NCBI RefSeq assembly: GCF_003086795.1
Contig: NZ_CP026003.1
Location: 578,503 to 642,502 of the forward strand
Source: Stenotrophomonas sp. SAU14A_NAIMI4_5
GTDB lineage: Bacteria; Pseudomonadota; Gammaproteobacteria; Xanthomonadales; Xanthomonadaceae
Length of the DNA: 64,000 nucleotides
Reading direction: 5' to 3'
Made by a program: the position numbers and the translations under genes. Shown one piece after another: positions 25,563-34,810 of the stretch (position 1 is the stretch's first letter; every line of letters starts with the position of its first letter). The notes beneath the pieces are model-generated. The model was given only the letters and a program-made list of their open reading frames with translations. It did no database searches and was not told the origin of the DNA.

Positions 25563-25952
25563 ATGACACCGCGTCTTGCCCTGTTGTTGACCGCCCTGCT
25601 GCCGCTGGCTGCCCAGGCCCAGGTGCCCACGTCCTCCAGCCCGACGGCCACGCGCAGCACGAACAGCGTGAACCCGCCCCCGGTTGCGCCGCATGCGCCG
25701 CCGCAGCCCGCCAACCCGGCACTGCCGGTGCAGGTGCCGCGCCAGCCGGCGCAGCCGATCCGCTCGACCGGACCGGCGCAGGTGGCGCCGGCACCGACGC
25801 CGGCCACGCGGGCACCAGACAAGGTGTACGACCGCAACGGCCGCATCGTGCCGGGGGTGAAGCCGGCGGGCCCCAACCGCGTGTTCGATTCGCGCACCGG
25901 CCGTTACTACGACAGCGTGCCGGCGGGCGACGGGCAGCAGATCAAACCGTGA
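25563..25952 (+). CDS. Exported proline-rich hypothetical protein
   Basis: This 129-residue protein has a clear Sec signal peptide ([20 protein letters not shown]). A Pro/Ala-rich region of about 60 residues follows (many APxP and NPP runs). The C-terminus is compact: [15 protein letters not shown] and [15 protein letters not shown]. No domain is recognised. The paired DRNGRI and [10 protein letters not shown] strands look like a short beta-structure that could bind the cell wall, but this is inference. AAGGAG lies 9 bp before the ATG. It is divergent from msrB. Confidence 0.7.
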   Translation: MTPRLALLLTALLPLAAQAQVPTSSSPTATRSTNSVNPPPVAPHAPPQPANPALPVQVPRQPAQPIRSTGPAQVAPAPTPATRAPDKVYDRNGRIVPGVKPAGPNRVFDSRTGRYYDSVPAGDGQQIKP

Positions 25953-26094
25953 TCTTCGCCGTGGCGGGCCTGAACCCACGAAAACGACGTCCTGCCGATC
26001 ACTGTTTTTTCGCCTGCGATTAACCGCGCCGGGACCACCGTGACCCTGCACCGGCAACCGCCGATGCATGTCCTTCGTCCACTGGATCGCGATC

Positions 26095-26256
26095 ATGAAA
26101 AACCAGCAGAACCGTCATCCCGGCAAGGAGCAGCAGGGCCAGAGCCGCAGCCCGCAGCAGCAACAGCAGCAGATGGATGCGCAGCAGCCGCAGAAGGGCG
26201 GCAAGCAGCAGGAGCAGCGCCAGCAGGGGTCGCAGAAGCACCCGCAGCAGCGCTGA
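26095..26256 (+). CDS. Small glutamine-rich protein
   Basis: This 53-residue ORF begins MKNQQNRHPGKEQQGQS; more than a third of its residues are Gln, with scattered Lys, His and Pro. There is no hydrophobic segment. Low complexity makes homology unreliable. The bounded position between a signal-peptide gene and a terminator hairpin, plus codon use similar to neighbours, supports it modestly. The upstream ribosome site is weak. It may be a stress-type disordered protein, but no function can be assigned. Confidence 0.45.
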   Translation: MKNQQNRHPGKEQQGQSRSPQQQQQQMDAQQPQKGGKQQEQRQQGSQKHPQQR

Positions 26257-26265
26257 CCGACGCCA

Positions 26266-26342
26266 GGGGTCGGATCCCGCGCAGCGGGCTCTGACCCTCA
26301 CTTACACCAGGGGTCGGATCCCGCAACGCGGGCTCTGACCCC
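26266..26342. terminator. Two tandem GGGTCGGATCCC-class hairpins between convergent genes
   Basis: GGGGTCGGATCCCGC...GCGGGCTCTGACCC occurs at 26266-26298 and again at 26310-26342 with a different loop. They separate the Gln-rich ORF (+) from the Lrp-type regulator (-), so they probably serve both transcripts. Confidence 0.65.
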
Positions 26343-26359
26343 AAACCCGGCCCAGCCGC

Positions 26360-26839
26360 TCAGTCCGCGATCGGCAGCGCCCAGGTTTCCTTCACTTCTT
26401 CCATCACGATGTAGCTCTTCGATTCGCGCACATGCGGCAGGGTCAGCAGGGTGCTGCCCAGCAGCTTGCGGTAGCTGGCCATCTCGCTGATGCGCGCCTT
26501 CAGCAGGTAATCGAAGTCGCCCGAGACCAGGTGGCACTCCAGCACGTTGGGCAGCTTCAACGCCGCGCGGCGGAACTCCTCGAAGATGTCGCCGGACTTG
26601 TAGGCCAGGCTGATCTCCACGAACACCAGCAGGCTGGCCTTCAGTGCCGCCGGGTCGAGGTGCGCGTGGTAGCCGGTGATGACCCCTTCGCGCTCCAGCC
26701 GGCGCACGCGCTCGGTGCAGGGGGTGGTCGACAGGCCGACCCGTTCACCCAGCTCGGTGAAGGAAATACGGCCCTCGGCCTGCAGGATGCGCAGGATCTT
26801 GCGGTCGATCTTGTCCAGCTCGCGCGGGCGTGTGGCCAT
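26360..26839 (-). CDS. dadR: Lrp/AsnC-family regulator (probable DadR)
   Basis: This 159-residue protein has an N-terminal HTH ([40 protein letters not shown]; about residues 8-60) and a C-terminal RAM/ligand domain (about 70-150). It is divergent from dadA-dadX, the arrangement of DadR/BkdR-type activators that respond to alanine, so it is probably the local regulator. The ATG at 26839 is chosen because the HTH begins shortly after; nine upstream codons lack family similarity. Two inverted repeats lie in the shared intergenic region. Confidence 0.85.
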   Translation of the reverse strand: MATRPRELDKIDRKILRILQAEGRISFTELGERVGLSTTPCTERVRRLEREGVITGYHAHLDPAALKASLLVFVEISLAYKSGDIFEEFRRAALKLPNVLECHLVSGDFDYLLKARISEMASYRKLLGSTLLTLPHVRESKSYIVMEEVKETWALPIAD

Positions 26840-26878
26840 GGCCGTCAACCTCCGGGGGTGAATCACAGGAAAACATCC

Positions 26879-26932
26879 TGCCTGTGATAGCTAAATCAGG
26901 CAAATCGTCTAGGAACGGAAGAATATACTTCC
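26879..26932. promoter_or_regulatory. Candidate Lrp-type operators in the dadR-dadA region
   Basis: TGCCTG (26879-26884) and CAGGCA (26897-26902) form an inverted repeat, and GGAAGAATATACTTCC (26917-26932) forms a second near-palindrome in a locally AT-rich stretch. Their centres are about 34 bp apart, roughly three helical turns, which suits cooperative Lrp binding. This is inference. Confidence 0.5.
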
Positions 26933-26988
26933 CCGATTATGCTCCCGGCGTGCTCAAACGCAGGGAATCATCGGGTTGGAGAGTTCCC

Positions 26989-28293
26989 ATGCGAGTCCTC
27001 GTTCTCGGCAGCGGCGTGATCGGCACCACCAGTGCCTGGTACCTGCGGCAGGCCGGCTTTGAAGTCACGGTCATCGACCGCCAGCCCGGCCCCGCGCTGG
27101 AGACCAGTTTTGCCAACGCCGGCCAGCTGTCGTTCGGCTACACCTCGCCGTGGGCCGCCCCGGGCGTGCCGAAGAAGGCGATCGGCTGGCTGTTCGAAAA
27201 GCATGCGCCGCTGGCGATCAAGCCGGGCATGGACCTGGCCCAGTACCGCTGGCTGTGGCAGATGCTGCGCAACTGCACCCACGAGCGCTACGCCATCAAC
27301 AAGGCGCGCATGGTGCGCATGTCCGAATACAGCCGCGACTGCCTGAACGAGCTGCGCGCGCAGATCGGCATCGAGTTCGAAGGCCGCGATCTCGGCACCA
27401 CCCAGCTGTTCCGTACCCAGCAGCAGCTGGACGCCTCGGCGCAGGACATCGAGATCCTGGCCCAGTACGGCGTGCCGTACGAAGTGCTGGACCGCGCCGG
27501 CATCGTCCAGGCCGAACCGGCCCTGGCCCATGTCGATGGCCTGGTGGGCGCGTTGCGCCTGCCGCGTGACCAGACCGGCGACTGCCAGCTGTTCACCCGC
27601 CGCCTGGCGCAGATGGCGGCCGACGCCGGCGTCGAGTTCCGCTACGACCAGGACATCAGCGGCCTGGAGTTCGATGGCGACCGCATCACCGGCGTGCGCA
27701 TCGGCGGCCGGCTGGAAACCGCCGACCGCTTCGTGGTCGCGCTGGGCAGCTATTCGCCGCAGATGGTGGCGCCGCTGGGCATGCGCCTGCCGGTGTACCC
27801 GCTGAAGGGCTATTCGCTGACCCTGCCGATCACCGACCCGGCGATGGCGCCGACCTCGACCATCCTGGACGAGAGCTACAAGGTGGCCGTGACCCGCTTC
27901 GACAACCGCATCCGCGTGGGCGGCATGGCCGAAGTGGCCGGTTTCGACCTGTCGCTGTCGCAGCGCCGCCGCGAAACCCTGGAACGGGTGGTGCGCGACC
28001 TGTACCCGAAGGGCGGCGACCTGGCCAAGGCCGATTTCTGGACCGGCCTGCGCCCGGCCACCCCGGACGGTACGCCGGTCATCGGCGCCACCCCGTTCCG
28101 CAACCTGTACCTCAACACCGGCCACGGCACCCTGGGCTGGACCATGGCCTGCGGCTCGGGCCGCTACCTGGCCGACCTGATGAGCGCGCGCCAGCCGCAG
28201 ATCAGCACCGAGGGCCTGGATATCTTCCGCTACGGCCAGTACGGCCAGGCCCCGCAGCAGGAGAGTCGCGCATGCGTCCTGCCCGCGCGCTGA
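26989..28293 (+). CDS. dadA: D-amino-acid dehydrogenase small subunit
   Basis: This 434-residue flavoprotein begins [19 protein letters not shown] (dinucleotide-binding motif for FAD). It contains the family segments [33 protein letters not shown] and [16 protein letters not shown]. DadA oxidises D-alanine and other D-amino acids to 2-oxo acids, feeding electrons to the respiratory chain at the inner membrane. The ATG at 26989 follows GGAGAG. The gene overlaps dadX by 22 bp, giving a two-step L-alanine to D-alanine to pyruvate route. Confidence 0.93.
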   Translation: MRVLVLGSGVIGTTSAWYLRQAGFEVTVIDRQPGPALETSFANAGQLSFGYTSPWAAPGVPKKAIGWLFEKHAPLAIKPGMDLAQYRWLWQMLRNCTHERYAINKARMVRMSEYSRDCLNELRAQIGIEFEGRDLGTTQLFRTQQQLDASAQDIEILAQYGVPYEVLDRAGIVQAEPALAHVDGLVGALRLPRDQTGDCQLFTRRLAQMAADAGVEFRYDQDISGLEFDGDRITGVRIGGRLETADRFVVALGSYSPQMVAPLGMRLPVYPLKGYSLTLPITDPAMAPTSTILDESYKVAVTRFDNRIRVGGMAEVAGFDLSLSQRRRETLERVVRDLYPKGGDLAKADFWTGLRPATPDGTPVIGATPFRNLYLNTGHGTLGWTMACGSGRYLADLMSARQPQISTEGLDIFRYGQYGQAPQQESRACVLPAR

Positions 28294-29342
28294 TCGACCT
28301 GGGCGCGCTGCGCAGCAACTACCGGCTGGCCCGCGAACTGGGCGGCGGCAAGGCGCTGGCGGTGGTCAAGGCCGATGCCTATGGCCACGGCGCGGTGCGC
28401 TGCGCGCAGGCGCTGGAAGGCGAGGCCGATGGCTTTGCGGTGGCCACCATTGAAGAGGCGCTGGAACTGCGCCAGGCCGGCATCCGCGCGCCGATCCTGC
28501 TGCTGGAAGGCATCTTCGAGGCCAGCGAGCTGCCCCTGGTGGCCGAGCATGACCTGTGGTTCTCGGTGGGTTCGGCGTGGCAGCTGGAGGCGCTGGCCGC
28601 CTTCGACAGCCCGCGCCCGCTGACGGTGTGGCTGAAGCTGGACAGCGGCATGCACCGGCTGGGCCTGGACGTGGCCGGCTTCCGCGCCGCGCACGCGCGC
28701 CTGTCGGCGCTGCCGCAGGTGGAGCGCATCGTGATGATGACCCACCTGGCGCGTGCCGATGAGCTGGACAGCGAACGCACCCACGAACAGGCCGCTACCT
28801 TCAAGGCCGCCATCGACGGCCTGCAGGGCGAGACCAGCGTGTGCAACTCGCCGGCCCTGCTGGGCTGGCCGGACGTGCGCAGCGACTGGGTGCGGCCGGG
28901 CCTGATGCTGTACGGGGCCAACCCGCTGCCGGACGACACCACGCTGACCGCGCGCCTGCGCCCGGTGATGACCATGCAGTCGAAGGTGATCGCCGAGCGC
29001 TGGATCGATGCCGGTGAGCCGGTGGGCTATGGCGCCCGCTTCGTGGCCAAGGCCCGCACCCGCGTGGGCGTGGTCGCGCTGGGCTATGCCGACGGCTACC
29101 CGCAGTTCGCCCCGAACGGTACCCCGGTGCTGATCGATGGCCAGCCCGGCGGGCTGATCGGCCGCGTGTCGATGGACATGCTGACCGTGGACCTGACCGC
29201 GCATGCGCAGGCCGGCATCGGCAGCGTGGTGGAACTGTGGGGCACGGCGCCGACCCTGGCCGAACTGGCCCCGCGCTGCGGTGTCAGTGCCTACCAGCTG
29301 CCGTGCGCGGTCAAGCGCGTGGCCCGGGTTTACCAGGAGTGA
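28272..29342 (+). CDS. dadX: Catabolic alanine racemase
   Basis: This 356-residue PLP enzyme carries the catalytic lysine in [13 protein letters not shown] (near residue 34) and the opposing catalytic tyrosine in [14 protein letters not shown] (near residue 255). [12 protein letters not shown] completes the signature. It interconverts L- and D-alanine. Its position overlapping dadA argues for the catabolic DadX role rather than the cell-wall Alr, although a single enzyme could do both. Its start lies inside dadA, consistent with translational coupling. Confidence 0.92.
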   Translation: MRPARALIDLGALRSNYRLARELGGGKALAVVKADAYGHGAVRCAQALEGEADGFAVATIEEALELRQAGIRAPILLLEGIFEASELPLVAEHDLWFSVGSAWQLEALAAFDSPRPLTVWLKLDSGMHRLGLDVAGFRAAHARLSALPQVERIVMMTHLARADELDSERTHEQAATFKAAIDGLQGETSVCNSPALLGWPDVRSDWVRPGLMLYGANPLPDDTTLTARLRPVMTMQSKVIAERWIDAGEPVGYGARFVAKARTRVGVVALGYADGYPQFAPNGTPVLIDGQPGGLIGRVSMDMLTVDLTAHAQAGIGSVVELWGTAPTLAELAPRCGVSAYQLPCAVKRVARVYQE

Positions 29343-29347
29343 GGCGA

Positions 29348-29457
29348 TGCCGGCCAGCGGCCGGCACTGCCGGAATGCACGTCGTACGACCGCCGGGCAT
29401 GGCCCGGCGTTACCGGGATCTGCGGTGCCAGCGGTAGCGCCGGGCCATGCCCGGCGG
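29348..29457. repeat. Cluster of three SMAG/REP elements
   Basis: TGCCGGCCAGCGGCCGGCAC (29348), CGCCGGGCATGGCCCGGCG with a TTAC end (29391-29413) and GTAGCGCCGGGCCATGCCCG (29433) fill the 122-bp gap between dadX and the convergent DUF3016 gene. Confidence 0.8.
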
Positions 29458-29464
29458 CCTTTGA

Positions 29465-30031
29465 TCAACGCGCCGCGGTTGCCTGCGTGGTCAACTGGCG
29501 CTTCACCCAGTCATCGATCAGGCGCTTCTCGAAGCGCAGCGGGTCGCTGTCGCTGCGCAGCCCGATGTTGTGCAGGTAGCCGCTGTCGCTCAGCTTGGCC
29601 TCGCCTTCGTCGACGATGCGGCCGCTGGCGTCCTTCAGCGTGTATTGCAGGGTGATGCGCGGCGGGTAGATGTCGCGCATGATCCGGATGCCGTCGGCAC
29701 GCGGGCCGTGCCACGGCTCGTAGTCGCCGGCGCGCTTGATGTCCACCAGGGTCACGTCGAGGGTCTGCCCCGGCTGCAGCGGCTTGGCTGCCGCAGTCCG
29801 CACGTAGCGGGCCAGCTGCTGCACCCAGTCGCCGCGCTGTGCTTCGAAGCGGTTGGTGCTGCGGCGGATCTCGGTGAAGGTGGCCGGATCGTCCCATTTC
29901 ACGCTGACCGGGCCATCGGCCTGCAGCGCCCGCGGTGCCTGCGGATCGGTGACAGTGCGTGGCGCAGCGGTGGCGCTGCCCACGACCAGGACGCCTGCCA
30001 GCAGCAGGGCGGCGGAAAGGGAGCGGTTCAT
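29465..30031 (-). CDS. DUF3016-family exported protein
   Basis: This 188-residue protein has a signal peptide (MNRSLSAALLLAGVLVVGSA, cleavage near ATAA). The DUF3016 pattern is seen: VSVKWDDPATFTEIRR, LDVTLVDIKRAGDYEPWHG, DIYPPRITLQYTLKDASGRI. It is probably periplasmic and of unknown function. The ATG at 30031 gives a complete signal peptide; the longer frame upstream does not. It is divergent from the hybrid kinase, leaving a 208-bp intergenic region for both promoters. Confidence 0.82.
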   Translation of the reverse strand: MNRSLSAALLLAGVLVVGSATAAPRTVTDPQAPRALQADGPVSVKWDDPATFTEIRRSTNRFEAQRGDWVQQLARYVRTAAAKPLQPGQTLDVTLVDIKRAGDYEPWHGPRADGIRIMRDIYPPRITLQYTLKDASGRIVDEGEAKLSDSGYLHNIGLRSDSDPLRFEKRLIDDWVKRQLTTQATAAR

Positions 30032-30239
30032 GGTGGTCTCCTGCGTCCCGTGATCGGGGCGGTGTCGGTGTACAGGTCGAGTGTGATCCTGCGGCCGGGC
30101 GCCAGCAATGGCCGATTGCGTCATATACGACAGCAGTTGTCGCGAATTCACGGTCGTCAAGCCTGACTGACGGCGCTTGACGCTGTGAATACGCGCTCTG
30201 GAAGATGCTGTCCCTCCACCCGGTCCGTCCTCCACGCCC

Positions 30240-32264
30240 TTGTCCACACTGCCGCCCCTCGCGGAGCGCGCGCCCACGAAGGCGCCGGCGCCCGAATCCG
30301 ACCTGCATCACGGCGTGCTCAAGCACATCCATGCCGGCTTCTGTGTGATCCAGGTGCTGTTCGAAGGCGAGCAGGCCGTGGACTACCGCTTCATCGAGGT
30401 CAACGACGCCTTCGAGCAGCAGACTGGCCTGAAAGACGTGCAGGGCAAGCGGATGAGCGCGCTGGAGCCGCACCACGAACGTGACTGGTTCCGCATCTAC
30501 GGCGAAGTGGCGCGTACGGGGCAGCCGGCGCAGTTCGAGATGGAAGCACGCGCACTCGGCCGCTCGTTCGCAGTGGACGCCGTGCGCGTGGGCGAGCCGG
30601 GCGAGGACAAGGTCGGCATCCTGTTCTTCGACGTGACCGCGCGCAAGCAGATCGAAGTGGAGCTGGGCGAGAGCGAGGCGCGTTTCAGCGCGCTGGCCGA
30701 TGGCCTGCCGATGCCGGTCTGGGTGCTGGACGAGCGCGGCCATGCCCGTTTCGTCAACAGCGCCTTCAGCGAATTCTTCGGTGGCGACGAAACCCGCGTG
30801 CCGGAAGATGTCTGGCGTGGCCTGGTGCATCCGGATGACGCCTCGGTATTTGAGTACGAGCTGCAGGAAGCGTTGACAGTGCAGCGCTCGATGCATGCGC
30901 TGGTGCGCGCGCGGCGGGCCGATGGTCAGTGGCGCTGGCTGGAAATGAACGCGCGGCCGCGCTTCTCACGCATGGGCCGCTTCATCGGCCTGGCTGGCAG
31001 CAGTCCGGACGTGACCGAGCGGCGCGAGATCGAACTGGCGCGCGAGGAGCTGCTGCAGTCCGAGCGTGCCGCGCGCAGCGCCGCGGAAAACATGGCGCGG
31101 CTGAAGGACGAGTTCCTGGCTACGCTGTCGCACGAGCTGCGTACGCCGCTGACCACCATCCTCGGCTGGAGCGAACTGCTGCTGCAGCGGGTGGACAACA
31201 CCAGCCCGCTGTTCAAGGGCCTGAACGTGATCGCCAGCAGCGCCACGGCGCAGAAGCGCCTGATCTCGGACATGCTGGACCTGAGCAGCATGCTGCTGGG
31301 CAAGGTGCAGCTGGAAGTGGAAGTGCTGGACCTGCGCACGCAGCTGGGCGAAGCCATCGGTGCCCAGGAGCTGGTAGCCGAGGGCAAGGCGCTGGATGTC
31401 AGTCTGCAGCTGCCTGATCAGCCCTGCCTGGTGCTGGGCGATGCCACGCGCCTGCAGCAGGTGTTCTGGAACCTGCTGTCCAACGCCATCAAGTTCACCC
31501 CGGCCGAAGGCCGCATCGAGGCGCAGGTGCGTGCCGATGGCGGCTACTGGACGATCACCCTGCGCGACACCGGCGACGGCATCGCGCCCGAGTTCCTGCA
31601 CCATCTGTTCAGCCGCTTCCGCCAGGCCGATGGCACCACCACCCGCCGCCATGGCGGCCTGGGCCTGGGCCTGGCCATCGTGCAGCAGCTGGTGGAGCTG
31701 CACGGCGGCACGATCAGCGCAGCCAGCGACGGCCATGGCCATGGCTCGACGTTCACCGTGCGCCTGCCGCAGTACCTGCCCGATGCTGATCGCCGGCCGC
31801 TGCGCGAAGTGTTCAGCGGCCCGATCCTCGACCCGACCGTGGTCGAGCCGTATCCGCTGCGCGGCCTGCATGTGCTGGCCGTGGACGACCAGCCGGAAGT
31901 GCTGGAATACCTGCGGCGCATGCTGGAAGAGCAGGGCGCCAGTGTCTCGGCGGTCAGTTCGGCCGGTGAAGCGCTGGCCCTGCTGGCCGACAGCGGCCAC
32001 CTGCAGTACCAGGTGATGCTGACTGACATCGGCATGCCGGGCATGGATGGCTATGGCCTGGTGCGCACGTTGCGCGAGGACATGGGCGTGGCGGCGACCG
32101 ACCTTCCCGCCGTGGCGGTGACCGCGCTGGCACGTGCCGACGACCGCCGCCGCGCGCTGGCCTCGGGCTTCCAGGAACACGTCGCCAAGCCGTACTCGGT
32201 GGCGCAGCTGGTTTCGGCCGTGCGCAGCGTGCAGCCGGAACGCCGTGGCGACGCCTTGCACTGA
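30240..32264 (+). CDS. Soluble PAS-PAS hybrid histidine kinase with C-terminal receiver
   Basis: This 674-residue protein has no membrane helix. Two PAS modules (about 22-135 and 145-265) precede a HisKA domain with His298 in ATLSHELRTPLTTILGW. An HATPase domain follows (NLLSNAIKFTP, DTGDGIAPEF, GGLGLGLAIV; about 400-515). A receiver domain covers about 540-665 with phospho-acceptor Asp596 in LTDIGMPGMDGYG. With no output domain it should pass phosphate to a separate partner, or the receiver may modulate the kinase. The start is uncertain: TTG at 30240 is the most upstream option, and a GTG lies about 24 codons later. Confidence 0.85.
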   Translation: MSTLPPLAERAPTKAPAPESDLHHGVLKHIHAGFCVIQVLFEGEQAVDYRFIEVNDAFEQQTGLKDVQGKRMSALEPHHERDWFRIYGEVARTGQPAQFEMEARALGRSFAVDAVRVGEPGEDKVGILFFDVTARKQIEVELGESEARFSALADGLPMPVWVLDERGHARFVNSAFSEFFGGDETRVPEDVWRGLVHPDDASVFEYELQEALTVQRSMHALVRARRADGQWRWLEMNARPRFSRMGRFIGLAGSSPDVTERREIELAREELLQSERAARSAAENMARLKDEFLATLSHELRTPLTTILGWSELLLQRVDNTSPLFKGLNVIASSATAQKRLISDMLDLSSMLLGKVQLEVEVLDLRTQLGEAIGAQELVAEGKALDVSLQLPDQPCLVLGDATRLQQVFWNLLSNAIKFTPAEGRIEAQVRADGGYWTITLRDTGDGIAPEFLHHLFSRFRQADGTTTRRHGGLGLGLAIVQQLVELHGGTISAASDGHGHGSTFTVRLPQYLPDADRRPLREVFSGPILDPTVVEPYPLRGLHVLAVDDQPEVLEYLRRMLEEQGASVSAVSSAGEALALLADSGHLQYQVMLTDIGMPGMDGYGLVRTLREDMGVAATDLPAVAVTALARADDRRRALASGFQEHVAKPYSVAQLVSAVRSVQPERRGDALH

Positions 32265-32283
32265 GCACCCAGGAGGTTCACCG

Positions 32284-32586
32284 ATGTCCCGTATTGCGCC
32301 CCGCATCCACACCGATCCAGCGCAGATCGCCCATCTGGAAGCCCTGTTGCCGCAACTGGGTGGCGAATGGCAGGTGCAGCTGACCCTGCATGATGGCCGC
32401 CGCCTGCTGGGCACCGTGGCCGTGCGCCCGACGCTGCAGCAGTACCGCAATGAAGCGGGTGATGAAGGCAGCAACGGCCAGCTGCGCCTGGACGACTACG
32501 ACAACCCGGTGCAGCAGCACCACGTCTGGCTGGACGAGATCGCCAGCGTCAGCCGGTTGCCGCCGAAGGCGCCGTCACAGGCGTGA
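32284..32586 (+). CDS. DUF3247-family protein
   Basis: This 100-residue protein contains the DUF3247 pattern (WQVQLTLHDGRRLLGTVAVR, DNPVQQHHVWLDEIASVSRL), a small beta-barrel-like domain largely restricted to xanthomonads. Its function is unknown. GGAGG lies 9 bp before the ATG. It follows the hybrid kinase by 19 bp on the same strand, so the two are probably co-transcribed. Confidence 0.82.
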   Translation: MSRIAPRIHTDPAQIAHLEALLPQLGGEWQVQLTLHDGRRLLGTVAVRPTLQQYRNEAGDEGSNGQLRLDDYDNPVQQHHVWLDEIASVSRLPPKAPSQA

Positions 32587-32589
32587 AAC

Positions 32590-32618
32590 GGTGGCGCCGG
32601 GCCATGCCCGGTGCCACC
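32590..32618. repeat. SMAG-like palindrome
   Basis: GGTGGCGCCGGGCCATGCCC followed by GGTGCCACC forms a hairpin 4 bp after the DUF3247 stop codon, between convergent genes. Confidence 0.7.
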
Positions 32619-32625
32619 CCGCATC

Positions 32626-32889
32626 TCAATGTTCGAACACGGTCGGCGTTGCCTCGAACCGGCGCGCATAGGCGCGCTCGTCGGCCACGCGGGCCACTTC
32701 GTCGTCGGCGAGGTCCGGTGCCCCATAGACCGCATAGGCCACGCTGCCATCGGCACCATGACCGACCTGGTGCAGGCGGTAGCGCGAATGCCCACCACCG
32801 GTGTCCTCGGGGTAATGCACGGGCGGATGGCTGCCTTCCAGGTCCATCTCACTGTTGTCGACCACTCCACCGACGAACAAGGCGCGCAT
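32626..32889 (-). CDS. Small hypothetical protein
   Basis: This 87-residue protein is not recognised. It is rich in His, Gly and Asp, with a central ADGSVAYAVYGAPDLADDEV segment, and has no hydrophobic helix. CAGGAG lies 8 bp before the ATG, which supports expression. It sits between a SMAG hairpin and the divergent rsmC promoter region. The position between genuine genes and normal codon use argue for a real gene. Confidence 0.6.
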   Translation of the reverse strand: MRALFVGGVVDNSEMDLEGSHPPVHYPEDTGGGHSRYRLHQVGHGADGSVAYAVYGAPDLADDEVARVADERAYARRFEATPTVFEH

Positions 32890-33010
32890 GCAGGTTCTCC
32901 TGGGGTTTGCTGGGGGAGCCCTTACCCTGAACGCTTCGATGTTGTCGGCGCATCAACAGCCCGTTGAACTTTCGCAAAGCGGCCGCCCGGGGCCGGCCCG
33001 GCGAGGGCGG

Positions 33011-33025
33011 TACAATGGACGGCCC
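33011..33025 (+). promoter_or_regulatory. Candidate -10 region before rsmC
   Basis: TACAATGGACGGCCC carries a near-consensus -10 hexamer. The identical 15 bases, with the preceding G, recur at 43821 upstream of the phosphoglycolate phosphatase gene. No good -35 is seen at 17 bp. Confidence 0.4.
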
Positions 33026-33047
33026 TACGCTTGAAGTACCCGCGCCG

Positions 33048-34112
33048 ATGGCCTCCAGCAACGACGCCCCCCTGCAGACCCTGCTCCTGCCGTTCAGCAA
33101 CGGCACCCTGCACTGGCCCGACGGCCCGGTCGCCTTCCTCCGTGCCCGCGATGGCTGGCCGCTGCGCGAGATCGCCGGCAACCGCGAAGTGCACTGCGAG
33201 CAGAGCTTCGCCCCGTTTGCCGAGCCGCTGCAGCAGGCCGCCGGCTGGACCGTCAGCGGCCAGATCGACGATGCCGCCGGCAAGGGCCGCTACCCGCTGG
33301 TGCTGGTGCTGCCGCCGCGCCAGCGTGAGGAAGCCCGCGCGCTGTTCGCCCGCGCCCTGGCCCTGGTGGCCGAGGGTGGCCGGATCGTCGCCTGCCAGTC
33401 CAACAATGAGGGCGCCCGCTCCGGCGAAGGCGACCTCAAGCAGCTGACCGGCCTCGGCGGCTGCCTGACCAAGAACCACTGCCGCGTGTACTGGACCGCG
33501 CCGCTGCAGGGCCAGCACGATGCCGACCTGGCCAAGCGCTGGAGCGCGCTGGACGCCGTGCGTCCGATCGTCGGCGGCCGCTTCCTCAGCCGCCCGGGCG
33601 TGTTTGCCTGGGACCGCATCGACCCGGCCTCGGCGCTGCTGGCCGAGCACCTGCCCGCCGACCTGGCCGGCCGTGCCGCCGATCTCGGTGCCGGCTACGG
33701 CTACCTGTCGCGCGAGCTGCTGGAGCGCTGCCCGAAGATCACCGCGCTGGACCTGTATGAAGCCGAGCAGCGTGCGCTGGCCCTGGCCGAACTGAACCTG
33801 GCACCGCCGCCGCGCGCATTGCCGCTGCGCTTCCTGTGGCGCGATGTCACCGCCGGCGTCGAGCCGGGCTACGACGTCATCATCAGCAACCCGCCGTTCC
33901 ACACGCCGTCGCGCGCCGACCGTCCGGACATCGGCCAGCGCTTCATCGCCGTGGCCGCGCAGGCGCTGCGCCCGGGTGGCCGCCTGTACGTAGTGGCCAA
34001 CCGCCACCTGCCCTACGAATACACGCTCAACGAGAGCTTCGGCGCCGTGCGTGTCATCGCCGAGCGCGATGGCTTCAAGCTGGTCGAGGCAGTGAAGGGG
34101 AAGGGCAAGTGA
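33048..34112 (+). CDS. rsmC: 16S rRNA (guanine1207-N2)-methyltransferase RsmC
   Basis: This 354-residue class I SAM methyltransferase has a degenerate N-terminal half and a catalytic C-terminal half. The SAM motif is ADLGAGYGYLSREL (about residue 208), and the base-methylation motif is IISNPPFHTPSRADR (near 280). This two-domain layout is that of RsmC. The ATG at 33048 is preferred; an in-frame ATG at 33015 is part of a TACAAT promoter-like element. The last four bases overlap the GTG of rsuA. Confidence 0.85.
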   Translation: MASSNDAPLQTLLLPFSNGTLHWPDGPVAFLRARDGWPLREIAGNREVHCEQSFAPFAEPLQQAAGWTVSGQIDDAAGKGRYPLVLVLPPRQREEARALFARALALVAEGGRIVACQSNNEGARSGEGDLKQLTGLGGCLTKNHCRVYWTAPLQGQHDADLAKRWSALDAVRPIVGGRFLSRPGVFAWDRIDPASALLAEHLPADLAGRAADLGAGYGYLSRELLERCPKITALDLYEAEQRALALAELNLAPPPRALPLRFLWRDVTAGVEPGYDVIISNPPFHTPSRADRPDIGQRFIAVAAQALRPGGRLYVVANRHLPYEYTLNESFGAVRVIAERDGFKLVEAVKGKGK

Positions 34113-34810
34113 AGCTGGTCAAGCTGATCGCCAACCTGGGGTACGGCAGCCGCAAGCAGGTGCAGTGGATGTTCCGCGAGGGCCGCGTCACCGATGCCGA
34201 CGGCGAGGTGCTGTACGCCGATGACCAGGTGCCGCACGAGGCGATCCGGGTTGATGGCGAGCCGCTGGACCCGCCGGTGGGCCTGTCGCTGGCGTTGTAC
34301 AAGCCGGCCGGCTACACCTGTTCGACCAAGGACACCGGCCGCCTGATCTACGACCTGCTGCCGCCGCGCTTCCGCGACCGCGACCCGGTGCTGTCCACCG
34401 TCGGCCGCCTGGACCGCGAGACCAGCGGCCTGCTGCTGCTGACCGACGACGGTGGCCTGCTGCACCGGATCATCTCGCCGAAGTCGAAGCTGCCCAAGGT
34501 CTACGAAGTGGAACTGGCCGAGGACCTGCGTGGCGACGAAGTGGCGCAGTTCGCCAGCGGTACGCTGATGCTGGAAGCGGAGAAGACGCCCCTGCTGCCC
34601 GCTGAACTCGAGGTGCTGGGCCCGCGCAAGGCGCGCCTGGTGCTGCACGAAGGCCGCTACCATCAGGTACGCCGCATGTTCGCCGCCGTCGGCAACCACG
34701 TGCAGGCCCTGCACCGCAGCCGCGTTGGCGGCCTGGACCTGCAGGGGCTGGACGAAGGCCAATGGCGGATGCTGACCTCAACCGACCTGGACACCCTGTT
34801 CGCTCCATGA
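34109..34810 (+). CDS. rsuA: 16S rRNA pseudouridine synthase (RsuA type)
   Basis: This 233-residue protein has an N-terminal S4-like RNA-binding region (KLIANLGYGSRKQVQWMFRE) and a catalytic core with Asp in GRLDRETSGLLLLT (near residue 98). It ends with the family segment GRYHQVRRMFAAVGNHVQAL. RsuA converts U516 of 16S rRNA to pseudouridine; assignment to RsuA rather than RluE/RluF relies on the small size and the rsmC neighbour. The GTG start overlaps the rsmC stop, and the gene overlaps the HAD gene by ATGA. Confidence 0.82.
   Translation: MKLVKLIANLGYGSRKQVQWMFREGRVTDADGEVLYADDQVPHEAIRVDGEPLDPPVGLSLALYKPAGYTCSTKDTGRLIYDLLPPRFRDRDPVLSTVGRLDRETSGLLLLTDDGGLLHRIISPKSKLPKVYEVELAEDLRGDEVAQFASGTLMLEAEKTPLLPAELEVLGPRKARLVLHEGRYHQVRRMFAAVGNHVQALHRSRVGGLDLQGLDEGQWRMLTSTDLDTLFAP

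Noticed and set aside
33015..33047. ATG at 33015 as the start of rsmC
   Set aside because: It lies within TACAATGG, a promoter-like box that also occurs before another gene, and the residues it adds are not part of the family.
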